DNA of 64,000 nt, from assembly GCA_033439765.1 (NCBI GenBank), contig JAULSN010000011.1, forward strand, positions 248,001 through 312,000, in the 5' to 3' direction. Origin of the DNA: Lasiosphaeria ovina. Its lineage: Eukaryota > Ascomycota > Sordariomycetes > Sordariales > Lasiosphaeriaceae. Positions 10,258 through 22,529 of the stretch are shown in pieces. Position numbers and translations under genes: made by a program. Within the stretch, counting starts at the first letter, position 1; each line of letters opens with the position of its first letter. Below the pieces are notes generated by a model that ran no database searches, was not told the DNA's origin, and saw only the letters and a list, made by a program, of their open reading frames with translations.

Positions 10258-12382
10258 TCAGACCTTGACCTCCTCGGCATGCACGACGTCCTCGCCCTTC
10301 TTGCTGCCGGTGTCGACATCGCTCCCGCTGGCAACGGTGCCGTCGCTCCCCTTCGCAGCGACGCCAACAGGCCGGTGGACGACGCAGACGTACTTGCGGA
10401 ACTTCTTTGCCGGCAGTCGGGCCTCGAACTGGAGGGTTTTGTGGCACATGCAGTTAGCCAAGTCTTTCGTCTCCCCAGGAACAAAGGCAGGGAAAACCAG
10501 GGCTGAGATATATAGGGCCGACCTACCATCTCGTCGATTTCCTCCAGTGTGCGGTTCTTGACTTCGGGGAGGAAAAAATAGACCCAAGCACTGTTTGTTT
10601 GCAGGAATCAGTCCACGTCAGTTATTGGTATAGGTGAACCCGTGGCAAACAGTATAATGGATGGTGAGGACGAGACAATAAAAAGACTTACGCGGAAATC
10701 AAGCAAGAAGGCAGCCAGATGTAGCCGTACTTGGGCCCCCAGTTGAGTGCCTCGGGGTTGATGAAGTACGGCGCGGTGAACGTTGTTAGCCAGGCGGCGA
10801 AGAAACCCACGGCCGTTGCCAGGCCGAACGTGTACGAGCGCAGCCGCTGCGACGGCAGTTCGCCGCCAGACACCCACGCGTACGTCGCCACCATTCCCTG
10901 CATCGAGTCAAGTCACGTCAGCAAGTCCATCCATGAGCGGCTACCTCACCCAGACATAAATAGATACTTGGAGTTAGTCAGGAGGGATGTGAGGTGGTCT
11001 GGAAAAATTACATTGTAACCAAAGATGTAGATCACAGCCAGCGCGACAATGGCCTGGCCGGTCGACTTGGTGCCCGGGTTGACGGTGTAGACGACGGCGG
11101 TGAGGAGCTGGGCGAGGCCGCAGAGCACCAGGCCCGAGACGAGGAACACGCGGCGGCGGCCAAAGTTTGTGATGAGGGCGCTGTTGATCAGAATCGCCAC
11201 GATGCCGACGCCGTTGAGGATGCACGAGTTCTCGAACGGCTGCCCGATGCCCGCCATGCGGAAGAAGTACGTGCCGTACGCTGCGAGTATGGTCGACGTG
11301 TCAGTGGAAACGGGCATGTCTTCGGGGTTTAGAGGAAATGGGGGGATAGAATAGATGCTGCGCACCAATCATATACATGGCCCCGGAAGCACCCTGCACG
11401 GTCAGACCGCACACGGCGAGCACGGTGCGGCGGCGGTCGACGGGGTCCCGGAACATGTCCCAGACGGGGATGCTCTTGTGGTGGCTCTCGGTCTCGAGGG
11501 CGACCTCGATGTCGCGGATCTCGGCGTCGATGCGGGCCTCGGGGAAGGGGCGGTGCCAGCGCAGGGCCTTGCGGGCCTGCTCGGGCTTGCCGTGCTGCAT
11601 CAGCCAGCGCGGCGACTCGGGGATGAGTAGTAGGCCCAATGACATGAGCACGGGCATGATGTAGATGAGCCCGAGCGGGATCAGGTACGAGTTGCGGCCG
11701 TCGATCTTCTCGGTGAAGTTGTCGACGATGGTCCCCACGAGCGACCCGAGCGACGTCCACACCTGGAAGGACGATATCATTAGGCCCCGGTACCGCGCCG
11801 GCGAGCACTCCTGGATGTACAGCTGCGAGAAGGTCATGAACATGCCGTTGGCTAGGCCGATGAGCAGGCGTCCCGCGTAGAGGCCGCCGATGTTTGTCGT
11901 GCTCATCATGATGATGTTGGACACAATGCAAAGCAGGCTGGCGGACCAGATGGCCATCCTGCGGCTCATAACGCCCGCTATCGGCCCAGCGGCCGAGGAG
12001 CTGATGAAAGCGCCGAGCGTCATGAGTGACGAGATCAGCTGCTGGCGCTCGGTATCGATGTTCCAGCCGCTCGGGAGCTCAGGGGCTGGGTGCCCAAAGA
12101 TCTACAGTTGCCAGTGTGAGTTATTTCGCCACGAAGCTACGAACCCATGAGTGTGATGCCAGGTAGGAATATGGAGCTCACCTTGAGGAAGCCAACCATG
12201 GCCTGCAGACCGCCAATCAGGCCAAAGTCGAGCCCATACTGGAAAGGACACATGGAGACGAGGGTGCAAGCGGCCAGGCACTTCCAATGCTCCTTGATGC
12301 CATATTTCTTGTCGGCCTCTGGCCCGGGAGGGGGCGAGTCGGTGCCAGTGTGGATAGCGGCGACCTCCTTTTCGTCGGCCAT
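10258..12382 (-). CDS. MFS sugar transporter (sugar porter family)
   Basis: Twelve-helix plasma-membrane permease for hexoses or alpha-glucosides by proton symport. Six exons fit in phase: 12382-12182, 12101-11366, 11280-11012, 10897-10692, 10590-10527 and 10428-10258, giving 548 residues. Sugar-porter signatures are present: QYGLDFGLIGGLQAM in helix 1, GRLLIGLANGMF, the PESPRWL motif after helix 6, FGRRRVF in the second half, and the C-terminal end PEVKNRTLEEIDEM before the cytosolic tail. The Met at 12382 is preferred because the upstream in-frame codons lack family resemblance. Short introns (52-114 nt) use GTGAGC, GTGCGC, GTAATT, GTAAGT and GTAGGT. Resemblance to maltose/general alpha-glucoside permeases is possible. 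The substrate is not decidable. Confidence 0.92.
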
Positions 12383-14323
12383 GATGCTTGGCAGCGGTCC
12401 CCAACTCACTTTGTTGACGGTAAGATGAAATCCAGCCCACCTTAGGAGGGCTCAAGTCTGTGGGACGAGTGTGGACAGGAGATGGCGCAAAATTCGGGCA
12501 GCAAACAAGACACGGTGTGGCGGCACTTTAAGTGCGTGGCTGTCAATGCCAGTGTAGTGTAGTACCAGGACTCAGCGTGTCAGTGTTTATTGCAGTGGCC
12601 GTATATTCCGTACTGTACCGCGCCCCCGGGAAAAAGACTTTGATGAGCAGGGGAAGCGGTGATGGTGGCGTTGTCATTAAATCCCGGCTGAGATGGAATT
12701 CTTCCCTTGCATCCACCTCCGGGCCGCCGCCACATGTTTATACTCGAAATCTCGGACATTGTCTGGCTAGACAGGCTCTCATTTAGCGAGCGAGTGGTAG
12801 CTGGACAAATTAAATCTGTAGCTTGGGTACCATGGTACAAAACCAGGCAGCTTCGCATTACTGTATGTGGCATGTGAAGCTACCTAAACTGCCTCCGACG
12901 ACCATCATGGACGACACCCAGTCCCATCCCACCACCCTAATTATCTCCAACCCCAACCCCAACGTCTACGGTCAACTCGTCACTCCCCTCGGCCGGCCAG
13001 TAGCACCACTGCAACGTCAAGCAAGTGGCCAGCGACGAGATCTGCCAAGAGCTGGATATTGATTCGCCGATTTCCGTACGGGTGTGATGTTGCAGATCGG
13101 CGGGTTCAAAGCCAAGAAATCTGGGGTGCGCGGTTGGAAGGCAGTTGCATCGCGGGTAGGGTCTGGGCATGGAGGTTTGGACACGGAGCAAAGCAGACGG
13201 TCAATCAAAATTAATCTCGCAACTGCCGTCTTGAGCCAACCGCCATAGTGCCTGGCGCTAGCGAGCATCTCCTCGAAAGCTTCGTCACCGGCTCACTGTC
13301 GAATGTCAAGGGAGTTTGGGGTGACACACTAACAACGCCGAGTGAGGGGCCCGCCATCGCGAATGGGCACTGGCCCAGAGGCGGGGTAATGCACTAACGG
13401 GGCCCGCTTATTAGTGGGTCGCTGGTTGGGGTCTTGTCGTTTGAAGATGGGGACGGGAATTTGGAACATTCCATCCAAAAAGAATTGATTGTCAGCGTCG
13501 TGTCGCTGATAGTGACCACCTGGGCGTCCTTATCCATTATCGCCTAGGGCCTTGCTCTCGAGTTCATGCGGGCCAGCACGCCACGAGGTCGTGTAGGGTG
13601 CCGTTCTCCGAATGGACATCCGGGTGTTCCTTCCCCGCCCCCTCGCTCCGGCTCGAGTTTCTGGAGCAAACTCGTCCACTCTTGGGATTTATTTCCTCGC
13701 GATCTTTGACAACCGAAGGTAAATCTCTGAACAGAGATCGCGACTCCACAGAACTGATGGTGATACACCTGATGGTGGGCTTTGACGACACTTGAACTCA
13801 ATCTGGAGCTCTTGTTCAATTGCAACTTGTCAAGCCTGTGCAGTTGTATTTTGGCCAACATGCGCAGTCGGCGTGCCATTCAGCGCCCTACTACGTGCCG
13901 CTCCCCCGCACCTCGCGAATGCTCCCTTCGGCCCAGCGTCTGCCCCCCTGCCGGCAAGTAAATCTGTCACCGATGGGTGTAGGTCCAATGGACGGATCGG
14001 AGCGGACATGTTTTCCCAAGACTGCGGTGGTTCCTACCCCTTCCCGTGCCATTCTTTTATTCCACACTCTACACGCCGTGCGGTTGGCCCAGAGCACACC
14101 CAAGAGAAAGCGAAAAGGCTATATCCTGTATTCTACTCCTCAGGCCGCCTTAGGCTAGCCATGCTGCCATACCCATACCCGCAGCACACCAGACCTTGAA
14201 ACGCTGTTTCAGATCCCCGCACGAACCATATCGGCCATCGACAGGAAATCGCAGTGTTCAGTTTCCTCGTGATTAAGATCGACGTCGGCAGAGCCTCCGT
14301 CTCTGGTGGCAGCCTTCGCCACG
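12383..14323. other. Long intergenic region between divergent transporter and P450 genes
   Basis: About 1.9 kb between a minus-strand transporter and a plus-strand P450, so it holds both promoters. I see no gene in it. Frames at 12823-13268 and 13544-14199 overlap on both strands without introns, domains or signal peptides. Confidence 0.5.
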
Positions 14324-16237
14324 ATGCTCTCGGAGCGGCTCATAGACAGTCTGGCCCTGGCCAAGGTTCAGGCTGCCATCACCGATTTTGGAACTCTCAA
14401 TGTGCTACTCACAGTACTGGCCATCGCGGCCACGGCCGTTGCTGCTGACTATGCCCACATGTTGTATCTCAGGTCCAAGATGCCGCCAGGGCCTTTCCCG
14501 CTGCCCATAATTGGCAACACCTTTCTGCTCCCCGAGAACAAACCATGGATCTACTTTGAGAAACTGTCCAGGAAATACAACACGCCGCTCATAACATTCT
14601 GGATCGGACGGTGAGTCTATACCGCTCGCCATTCTCTCTGGTCTTGACTGTGGAAGAGGGCTGAGATAAAAGCGCAGAAATCCCACGGTGTGGATCAACG
14701 ATGCGTGGTCCGCCCACGAGATATTCGAGAAGAAGGCGCAGGTCTACGCATCTCGGCCGCGCATGGTCGTCTTTGGCGAGCTGGGCACCGGACAGGCCAA
14801 TCTGGTGACGATGCGGATCCGCAACAACGAGGAGCGCGACCGCTGGCGCATCCACCGCAAGCTGATGCACCTCGGCGTCGGCACCCAGACGGTGCGCGGC
14901 TACCGTAATATCCAGAACAACGAGAGCAAAGTCGTCGCCCTCGACTTCCTGCGGGAGCCTACCGAGTATGTGAAGCACCTGGAGCGCTACGCCACGAGTG
15001 TCGTTTCCATCATCGCCTTTGGCCGCAGGGTGGCTAGCTTCAATGACCCCATCATCACTGAAGTGATAGCGCTCATGCAGCTTGCCGCCGACCTGAACGT
15101 GCCGGGAAAGTCATTCCCCATGTTGCTCGAGACGTTTCCAAGTAGGCCTGTCCCCTCATTCCCCCGTCTCGTCCGATTTCAAAGGGGAAAATGCTAAGTA
15201 AACACTCAGTTCTGGCCAAATTCCCCCGCTCCATGCCATGGTTCAAGGGGCTCGGAACCCGGGGCCAGAAAGGTGGCCATTATTTCTTCCACACGCTTGC
15301 CCAGGAAGCGGTTGAGCAGTTCGACCAAAAGCCACCCTCGGTGCAAGCCGAGATGCCGACACCTTACGTCAAGACGCTGTTCAGCGAAGCCGAAAAGTAT
15401 AACCTGCCCACCAACGAGCTCTCAGGGCTGACGGGCAACCTTTTCGGCGCTGGGTCTGACACGTCGTCGAGCACGCTCATCACTTTCGTGTTGGCGTGCT
15501 GCGCGTTCCCGGAGACGGTGCGAAAGGCGCAGGCGGAACTCGACGCAGTCATCGGGGCGAGCCGGTCGCCGCACTGGGACGACGCCCCCCAGCTGCCGTA
15601 CATGAACGCCTTCGTCAAGGAGGTGCTGCGGTGGCGGAGCGTGGCCATCATAGGCGGGCAGCCGCACTCGCCGACGCAGGACGACACGTACAAAGGCTGG
15701 CTAATCCCGGCGGGGTCGTGGGTGCAGGGTAACGTGTGGGCAATCCACCACCACGAGCGCGAGTTCCCAGACCCAGACCGCTTCCTGCCCGACCGCTACC
15801 TCGACGGCAACGATCACAAGCGACCCTTCCCTGGCGACCGCGGCTACATGACCTTTGGCTGGGGCCGCCGCGTCTGCAGCGGCCAGGCCCTCGCCGAGCA
15901 GGGCACATGGATCACCGTCGCGCGCCTCGTCTGGGCCTTCAACATCACCAAGGCCAGGGACCCGGCGACTGGCGCGGAGATCGACGTCGACATCTTCGCC
16001 TACACCAACGGCCTCAATATGCGCCCGCTGCCGTTCCCCTGCGACATCAAGCCCCGCAGTGACGAGATCCGCGCCACCATCGTCCGCGAGGGCGAGCAGG
16101 CCCTGCAGGACCTCAGAGTGCACGACGGCGAGAGCAAGTACCGCATGAGCACCTTCTACCAGCAGCAGAAGCGCAAGCTGGACGGAGAGCCTGTGCTGGA
16201 CGAGAACGGGAACGTCAAGATCGTCAAGGTGAAGTAG
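14324..16237 (+). CDS. Cytochrome P450 monooxygenase
   Basis: ER-anchored haem-thiolate monooxygenase. Exons 14324-14610, 14678-15141 and 15210-16237 join in phase to 592 residues. The start is the first ATG after the in-frame GTG at 14306. Residues ~25-45 form the N-terminal anchor helix, followed by the proline hinge PPGPFPLPIIGN. The I-helix motif is GAGSDTSSST, the K-helix ExxR lies in KEVLRWR near residue 388, and the haem loop FGWGRRVCSG is near 465-475. The protein is some 60-80 residues longer than usual because of a charged C-terminal tail after the haem region. It resembles the CYP64-like group of fungal P450s that includes mycotoxin-pathway and housekeeping members. No synthase or other tailoring gene lies beside it, so a biosynthetic cluster is not supported. 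Confidence 0.93.
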
Positions 16238-17452
16238 GTGGAGGTGGTGGGGGGGATCAATCCTGTCATGGTCGTTGGTGGCATGGGAAAGGCTCCCGAA
16301 AGAAAGGTCAAGGCTTCAAGTGGAGCGAAAGAAGTGGGATGCCTCTGTAACTGTTGAAGTGAGGGTGTGATGGCGGTGGGGACAAGAGGCCATTTTTGTT
16401 CTCGAGCAATGGAACCAACTAGTGCTTACACCTCCGCCGGGGGGCTTGAAGTCACTTTTCTAGCAAGTTCTCACCAAAAAGCCACATCGTGGCTTGGTTG
16501 TAACGCACTACTCTTTTAAACCTCGGCGGAGGTGTCCAGTCTTTTCTGGGCGGGGGCTGGCTGTTGGCATGGATGGGTCCCATCTTTGCTGGGCAAAGCA
16601 ACGCCCAGCTATTTCAAATCTCAAACAAATAGGTCCCTGCGCGAACTCGAACGAACATTTTCACCAGGGGCCCCCATTAGTCTGTGTCAAACCAACTTTC
16701 AGACCAAAAAAAGAAGGGGCGTAAATCACTTGGCTTGGCCTCCACTGCACCCCCAAAAACTTCAAGATTTTTTTTGGTTTTGGAAGACTTGGACGTTGAA
16801 GTCCACTCGGGTCTTAGTGGGGCTGTGATTGATGCAGATGCCTAAAGTGTGTCTAGATTTTACACGTATGCAAAATTAACCCCAGTCATTTTTGTAACCC
16901 ACGTACTTAAGGTAGTTAGTGGCTCCCGTCTCTCGCCGCAGCCATCCGTTCACAGCGTTCCGAGCCCAAGTGGGACATGGGACGAAGATGAAACAACATT
17001 ACGCGGTTAAGTGGACACGCCCCTATGGTGTGTTGGAACTATACACGTAAAAAAAATTGACCCAACCAACCATCGGTGTTCACAATCTATACGTGTATTT
17101 CTGGGTAGTTGGGTTGGCTGTTCAGTGTTCACGCCTTGACGGCCTTTCCGGAATCCGATGCGGTGCTACGTCTCCAAACCCACTCGCGGACCAGCGACAA
17201 GACTCGACTTATTGTTGCCAACAGGCCGAGTCCAACTCGGTTGAAGTTGGACTGGATGGAATCCTAAGAATATAAACCCCGTGTATTTCCCTGATTAGCA
17301 CTCTTTTTCCGAACATTCATCGCAACACTCGTCCTCCACCACTCATTCATCACAGTCACCCGACCCTTCACGAGAGTTTTGATATTCCTCATCATATCGA
17401 AAACAAACAACATACTATAAGAAAACGTACGGCTAATCGCCGCAGGCCGAAG
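16238..17452. other. Intergenic
   Basis: Downstream of the P450 and upstream of the next plus-strand gene. A TATAAA sequence near 17270 lies about 180 bp before the next ATG. No gene is seen. Confidence 0.45.
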
Positions 17453-18019
17453 ATGAGCCAACAAAGCTCGACCCCCACCATCACCACGGACCCGAGGGCC
17501 TTATTGCATACCGCCCATAACCTCGCTTCCGCGCTGAAACTTTATGACATTCCCTGTGGCATAACAAGATCACTGGCATATGGTATACACGGCGCCAGTT
17601 TTGAAGCAAATCACCTTGAGATTGAAATACGTTCCATTCATGACTGGGAAGATATACGCAAGGCGATTCCAAATCAGGTCGAGGCTTGCGAATATGTCAC
17701 CACGGATCCCAGTAAGGAAACATGGGCAGAATTTCGTGCATTTATTGTGACTCCCAAGGGTGGAGAATACAAGGTCAAAGTTTTCTTGATTCCGCATTCC
17801 TTTTTCAGTACGTACAATATCCTCCTTCATCACTCACGTGCCAGTAGAAACGAACTAACTTTAGATGGCACCAACAGATCTAGTGCCTGTGGCCGACAAG
17901 GAGAAGACGGCAGAGTTTATTAAGACCGAGGTTGAAAATTTTCCAGCCGATCAGCTTCCGGCAACCCTAACAGCTCCTGAAATTCTGCGGCTGCAAAAAA
18001 CGTGGCCTTTTGTTGACTA
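17453..18019 (+). pseudogene. Nucleotidyltransferase-like gene, probably frameshifted
   Basis: Exon 17453-17807 encodes 118 residues starting MSQQSSTPTITTDPRALLHT with a fold-like pattern of alternating helices and strands (LHTAHNLASALKLYDIPCGI, then an HG block in AYGIHGAS and LEIEIRS). This recalls fungal proteins with a minimal nucleotidyltransferase (substrate-binding) region. A GTACGT donor and a CTAAC..TTAG acceptor mark an intron of 57 nt. The natural acceptor at 17864 throws the next exon into a frame that stops at 17923. The neighbouring frame from 17865 (MAPTDLVPVADKEKTAEFIK, ending WPFVD) looks much more like protein. A one-base loss is the simplest explanation. The function is uncertain. 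Confidence 0.4.
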
Positions 18020-19902
18020 AAATTCATGGGGTTAACCTGCTGCTGAGATTATTCGTAATTTATACGCAAGATAAATCTGGGAAGACTCAGATTCTGGCAC
18101 ATCAAACTGCTTCCGTCATTGACTTCCTTCTTGTCAAAGCCGGCGCCGGCGGTATACATGTGTGTGACGAGAACAAGGCCAATGCAGAGGAGTTTCCTAA
18201 AGCCACGCTGAGCCCATTATATCCCGGAGTAAAACTCAAGTACCAATTCGGCAACAAAACTTTACGGAAAGTATTGTGAACGGATGTTCAAAACAACGAT
18301 AGCGCTGACCAATCTCTGAACGGGTACCCTATCTAGCATATAAGGCAAATTTAACCTTTGCTTACCTAGAGGCTTTGAAGGTTGGCAGTGGGAGGTGTCT
18401 TTTGGCGAAGTTAGATTTAGGCAAAGTTCGATGAAGTTACCGCGGATGCCGGGGGCCGAGGGGCTAATGTGGGATTGGTGGTAGAGGTAGCAGTGGGAAG
18501 TGGCTTTATAAGTTTATTACGGCATGGATGAAGGGTTGAGACGGCTGGTCTCGTCACTTACTTAAGACTTTTGAGTCAACTACATTCGTACTTCGTACTT
18601 GAGTGATTTAATTGTGATATGTGACGCTGAAAAAAGAGCTGGGAAGTGCATTGAGAAAGCTATGTAGAGCTCAAGGACGGCGAGGCCAACAAGCAAGTTG
18701 CCGTGGGATACAAGCAAGCACAACCGCTCGTTTGTCGTTCGAGGGTCTAAAATCGGCGTCTTCAAGCACACTCCTAACAACCACCTCGAGTTCAGCACCA
18801 ATATTTGAGAAGTCGATATTAGAAGGCTGTTTGATAGAGGAAAAAGTCTAGTTATTTATATGAAGGAAAGCACATGAGAGGGTGCCCTGTGCAGGAAAAC
18901 CTGCAGCGTAGTTGTAAACACAGGGCAAGGTGGCTGTGAAGTAGGAGAAGGTGGTCGGGGAGGCTGATTCTGTCAGGGCCCGGATGGTATTAGACAAGCA
19001 ATGGAGTGGATGCCCGCCGAACATTCGGCCCCGCATCTGAAGGCACACGTACCTGCCTGCCTTTAACTCTCTTCTTCCTCCCAACTCCCCCAGCCTGGTT
19101 AGCGCGCTGAACATACGTATTCCACGGCCGATGGCGAGCCTCCATCGCCTTCCTTCACCTCCTTCCTTCGCTTTGCCCTGAATTCTGCACTCGACCACTC
19201 CACTTCCACCTCCCCCGCTGACAACAGCGAAACGGCACATCTCCTTCACCAAACGAACCAACCGCCAACAAGCGCTTTTCCTACCCGCATCAAGACCACA
19301 CACGCCATCCTCTCAATTCCAAGGTATGCAACAATTTGCCCACTTGCATCTTGTCTCTTCCACTCTTCCTCGCTCCATATCCATTTCTTCCCTCCGACCA
19401 TCTGCTTTTCCCGCCCCACTCTCTTTCTCGACGATGGTATCTTTAATCCTCACGCCAAACCTTCTACGCTCACCTTTCCGCGCTCGCTTTACCCACGCTT
19501 ACGACTTCCCAGCAGACTTTTGGACGATATCTTGAGGGCCAATTTATGCCGCTTCAGCATTGTATCAGCGCGGAGCATGGTATTTGCGGTTTATTAGCTT
19601 CCGGGGCAACGCTCGGAGGGGGCATTCTTGTCGGGATAAAGTGGTACAAACGGCAATATACAAAAGTAGATACTGAATGGCCATAAGGTGGTCGCGAAGT
19701 TGCTACTCGGCAAGTTGACTGGCAAAAACGGAGGGGCTTTAGAAAATGGGTCATGGTTGGAAGGTGAAAATGATCATCATCGTGCTAGCAGCTAGGCTCA
19801 ACACTTTGTCACTCGAGGCTTTTGGATGCGCAAAGCCTCCTTTGGTCGTGGGGGATGGACCCGCTTCGAAGATTTGTTGCGCACACTGTCCCAACAACCC
19901 GG
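18020..19902. other. Intergenic, with a pyrimidine-rich stretch near 19,080-19,440
   Basis: No gene supported. From about 19,080 to 19,440 the plus strand is strongly CT-rich and contains a GTATGC donor-like site after AATTCCAAG (19,323). This is the look of a highly expressed gene's promoter and 5'UTR intron, but no coding exon follows before the mobile element. A repeat shared with 34,497 starts near 18,838. Confidence 0.35.
18825..18900. repeat. Dispersed repeat, copy A
   Basis: The stretch beginning AGGAAAAAGTCTAGTTAT and ending at GCCCTGTGCA matches 34,485-34,555 closely over about 60-75 bp with scattered differences. The two copies stand at the same orientation in otherwise unrelated flanks. 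They may be remnants of a small mobile element or paralogous 3' ends. Confidence 0.5.
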
Positions 19903-20010
19903 CCGTTGTCATTTTAGAACGTGCGTGCCGTAGGATCAACATCCCTATCAATTTTTGAGGGTGCGACACACATCTCGAAGTAAACACAACAACTTCGACT
20001 TTTTCTTCCT
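19903..20010 (+). repeat. Left terminal inverted repeat of the mariner-like element
   Basis: Mirrors 24491-24596. The shared end includes the block CGTGCGTGCCGTAGGATCAA and continues through a TTTTTGAGGGTGCGAC run. Confidence 0.85.
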
Positions 20011-20115
20011 TTCCTTCCACAACGAACTAATCCAACGCATATAACGCACCGAGACTAGGCCAAACAACGCAATATTTGTCGATCTTCTATTTGCCCTGCT
20101 TTTCTATCCCTCCCG

Positions 20116-21177
20116 ATGCCCGCCGGGCGCGTAGTATCAAACCGAAGCCTTACCGATACCGAACGCCGGCGCATTTAGGTGGCAATTTACGATAGCGAGG
20201 AAAATAATAAATAGATCGTAATACGCTTCTAATATAGCGAGCGGGTAATACGGAAGTATAGGCTTAACTACAAGATCTATAGCGAGCTTCTTCTACCCTC
20301 GAGGCGCGCGCTAAGTATAGTTAAGCTTACGCCGTAGGCATTTGAGGTTCGTAGTCCCGCGCTTAGTATATATAGTTAGCTAACTCGACTATCCTTTATT
20401 TATATATAGGTCCTTCTCGATACCCTCCACGAGACTAACGATATGTACCTCGATGAAATGTAGAGCCTCCTTCTCGACCGTTATAACGTCGCCGTCTCCC
20501 TATCCACTATTTCCGTCCGCTTAAAAGAGTATGACTAGACTAGGAAGAAGCTCGAGTATAGGGTAATATAATAGAATAAAGTATTACGAAGGTATTACGT
20601 CTTCTAGATAGCTAGGTTTACCCCTAAATAAGTCGTATATATCGACGAGTTAGGCGTAAATAAAAGAGACGGCTTTAGGAAGTGGGGGTGGGCTCTAAAG
20701 GGATATACTATAAGGAATAAAAGGCCGTTAGAGAGGGGAAAGAGGTTCTATCTATTACCGGCGATTATAATAGAGGGACTTCTTTATTTATTAATATACT
20801 AGGGCTTAATAAACCAGGAAGGCTTTACGATATAGTTAAGAGACTTCCTATTACCGAAGATGAACCCTTTCCCGGGTAAATATTTGGTCCTAGTACTCGA
20901 TAACGCGAGTTAGTATTACTACCAAGATATATATGACTTATATAATACGGTAGGTATCGTAAGAGTATACCTACCGCCGTATTCTCCGGACTTCAACCCG
21001 ATCGAACTATTCTTTAGCGGTATAAAGGTATATATACGGCGGTATATGAAGTAGGTAGAGGATAACTAGGAATACGAGGTAGACTTTGCTAACTTTCTTC
21101 GTAAATATACTAAGGAGGTTACGAGCGATGTTGAGTATATACGGGGTTATTTTCGAGGGGCCCGGATTATTAAGTAG
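20116..21177 (+). pseudogene. Tc1/mariner-type DDE transposase, RIP-inactivated
   Basis: One frame reads from MPAGRVVSNRSLTDTERRRI to GYFRGARIIK and is interrupted by more than a dozen TAG/TAA codons where Gln or Trp would be expected. Catalytic landmarks of the DDE domain are in order: VYIDE with GVNKRDGFRKWGW near 20,640, LVLDNASYYY near 20,890 and PPYSPDFNPIE near 20,975. The N-terminal half has the helix-turn-helix look of these enzymes. No frameshift is needed, only point mutations, which fits RIP. The element could not move by itself in this state. Confidence 0.8.
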
Positions 21178-22529
21178 GTCCTATATATAGTTATCTATAT
21201 AACTAATCGAATAATAATATATATAATACGTATCTCGGGGAGTATACTAATACCGTTACTATATACGGGTAGGGTATAGAGCCGTATTATTAATAGCTAC
21301 TCGGGGGGGTACCGGGCAGGTAGGTTGAGTAATAGGGCTATTAGCTCCCGCCGAGGGTAGGGTAGTTAGGCCGGGTAGGGTATACCGAGAAAATGCGTTT
21401 GAGTATACTTTCGTCTTTAAGCCGAGTTAATAACGATTTTATAGCTAGTAGGGAGACTATTAGCTACGGCCGGCCCGCTAGAGTAAGTTAATACGTAAGT
21501 AAGATATATACGTATATATATATGCTCAAGGCGTAAGTAGGAAAGGTGGTAAATTTAACTCTTCGGCGTATCTATCTAACTAGCTATAGTAACCGTTAAA
21601 GGTATAGAGTACGGGTATATTACGTATTAAACGCTAGAGATACGCGTATATTATACCGTAACCTATATATATATTATTCTCTTCCTTCCTAGCGCGGCAT
21701 TTATATATACCCGTCGTTAGGCACTGGGGTCAACGTATCTCGGAGTCTACGGCGGTTAAGGGAGTCCCCTCGGCGTGCCCGGTATAGCCCGGAGAGTATA
21801 GAGGCGGCGTCTTCGTCGCTCATTAACGAGGTTAACGAGGAGTATTATTTACTAGACGAGCGGAGGATTAATAACGGCGTCGGTTATCTACTAGCCGGGC
21901 GGGAGTACGGTAACGGCGTCGGGGGGTCTATAGTAGTAAATACGTTAGCTCCTTATAAATAAATAATACGAAGATTACTTACCTTATTATACTTATATTT
22001 ACGTTAAGGACTACGATCCCTAGTTACGCCCGACTTCGTCCTTAATAGTAAGGAAAGTCTTAACTTTCTTCCTTATACTTATATAGATTAAGGAAGGTAT
22101 ATTAAGCCGTATAAACTACTTATTAGGTAAAGTCCGTATACTTCATATATTAATAGACTCTCGTCTAAATTATTTACTAAGCCGGAATATCGATCTCGTT
22201 AGCTAGCTAATATCCCTCCCTACCGTACCTTTTATTACTTCTTCCTTAGCGAATTCCCGAAGGAATAGATTAAGTAGGCTATTAGTATTACGACCTTTAG
22301 GTATAGGCGGAGAAGAAGAACGTAAAGGTAGATCGAATAATAGTCCTATAGAGGGGGTATATAGCTAGCCGGACTCGCTTCTGGCTCCCTATACCGGGTC
22401 GTAAGAATGGACCGATACGGCCGGGGAGAACCCCGAGAATATTAACGGCGCCGAGTATATTAACGATATAGAAGATTACGGGCGAGGCAGCTTAGGCTCC
22501 CGAATAACGGCCGTACTTTGAAGTCGTTA
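21178..22529. other. RIP-degraded interior of the mariner-like element
   Basis: TA-rich sequence with no readable gene. Minus-strand stretches such as LLNLFLREFAKEEVIKGTVG remain partly open and may be the damaged 3' part of the second ORF, but stops are dense. Confidence 0.4.

Noticed and set aside
11355..11880. Plus-strand ORFs of 70-95 codons
   Set aside because: Antisense to the sugar transporter exon; its amino-acid pattern is explained by that gene.
15648..16123. Minus-strand ORFs of 86-140 codons
   Set aside because: Antisense to the P450 haem-binding exon.
14324..16237. Secondary-metabolite gene cluster around the P450
   Set aside because: No polyketide, peptide or terpene synthase, and no cluster regulator, lies within reach.
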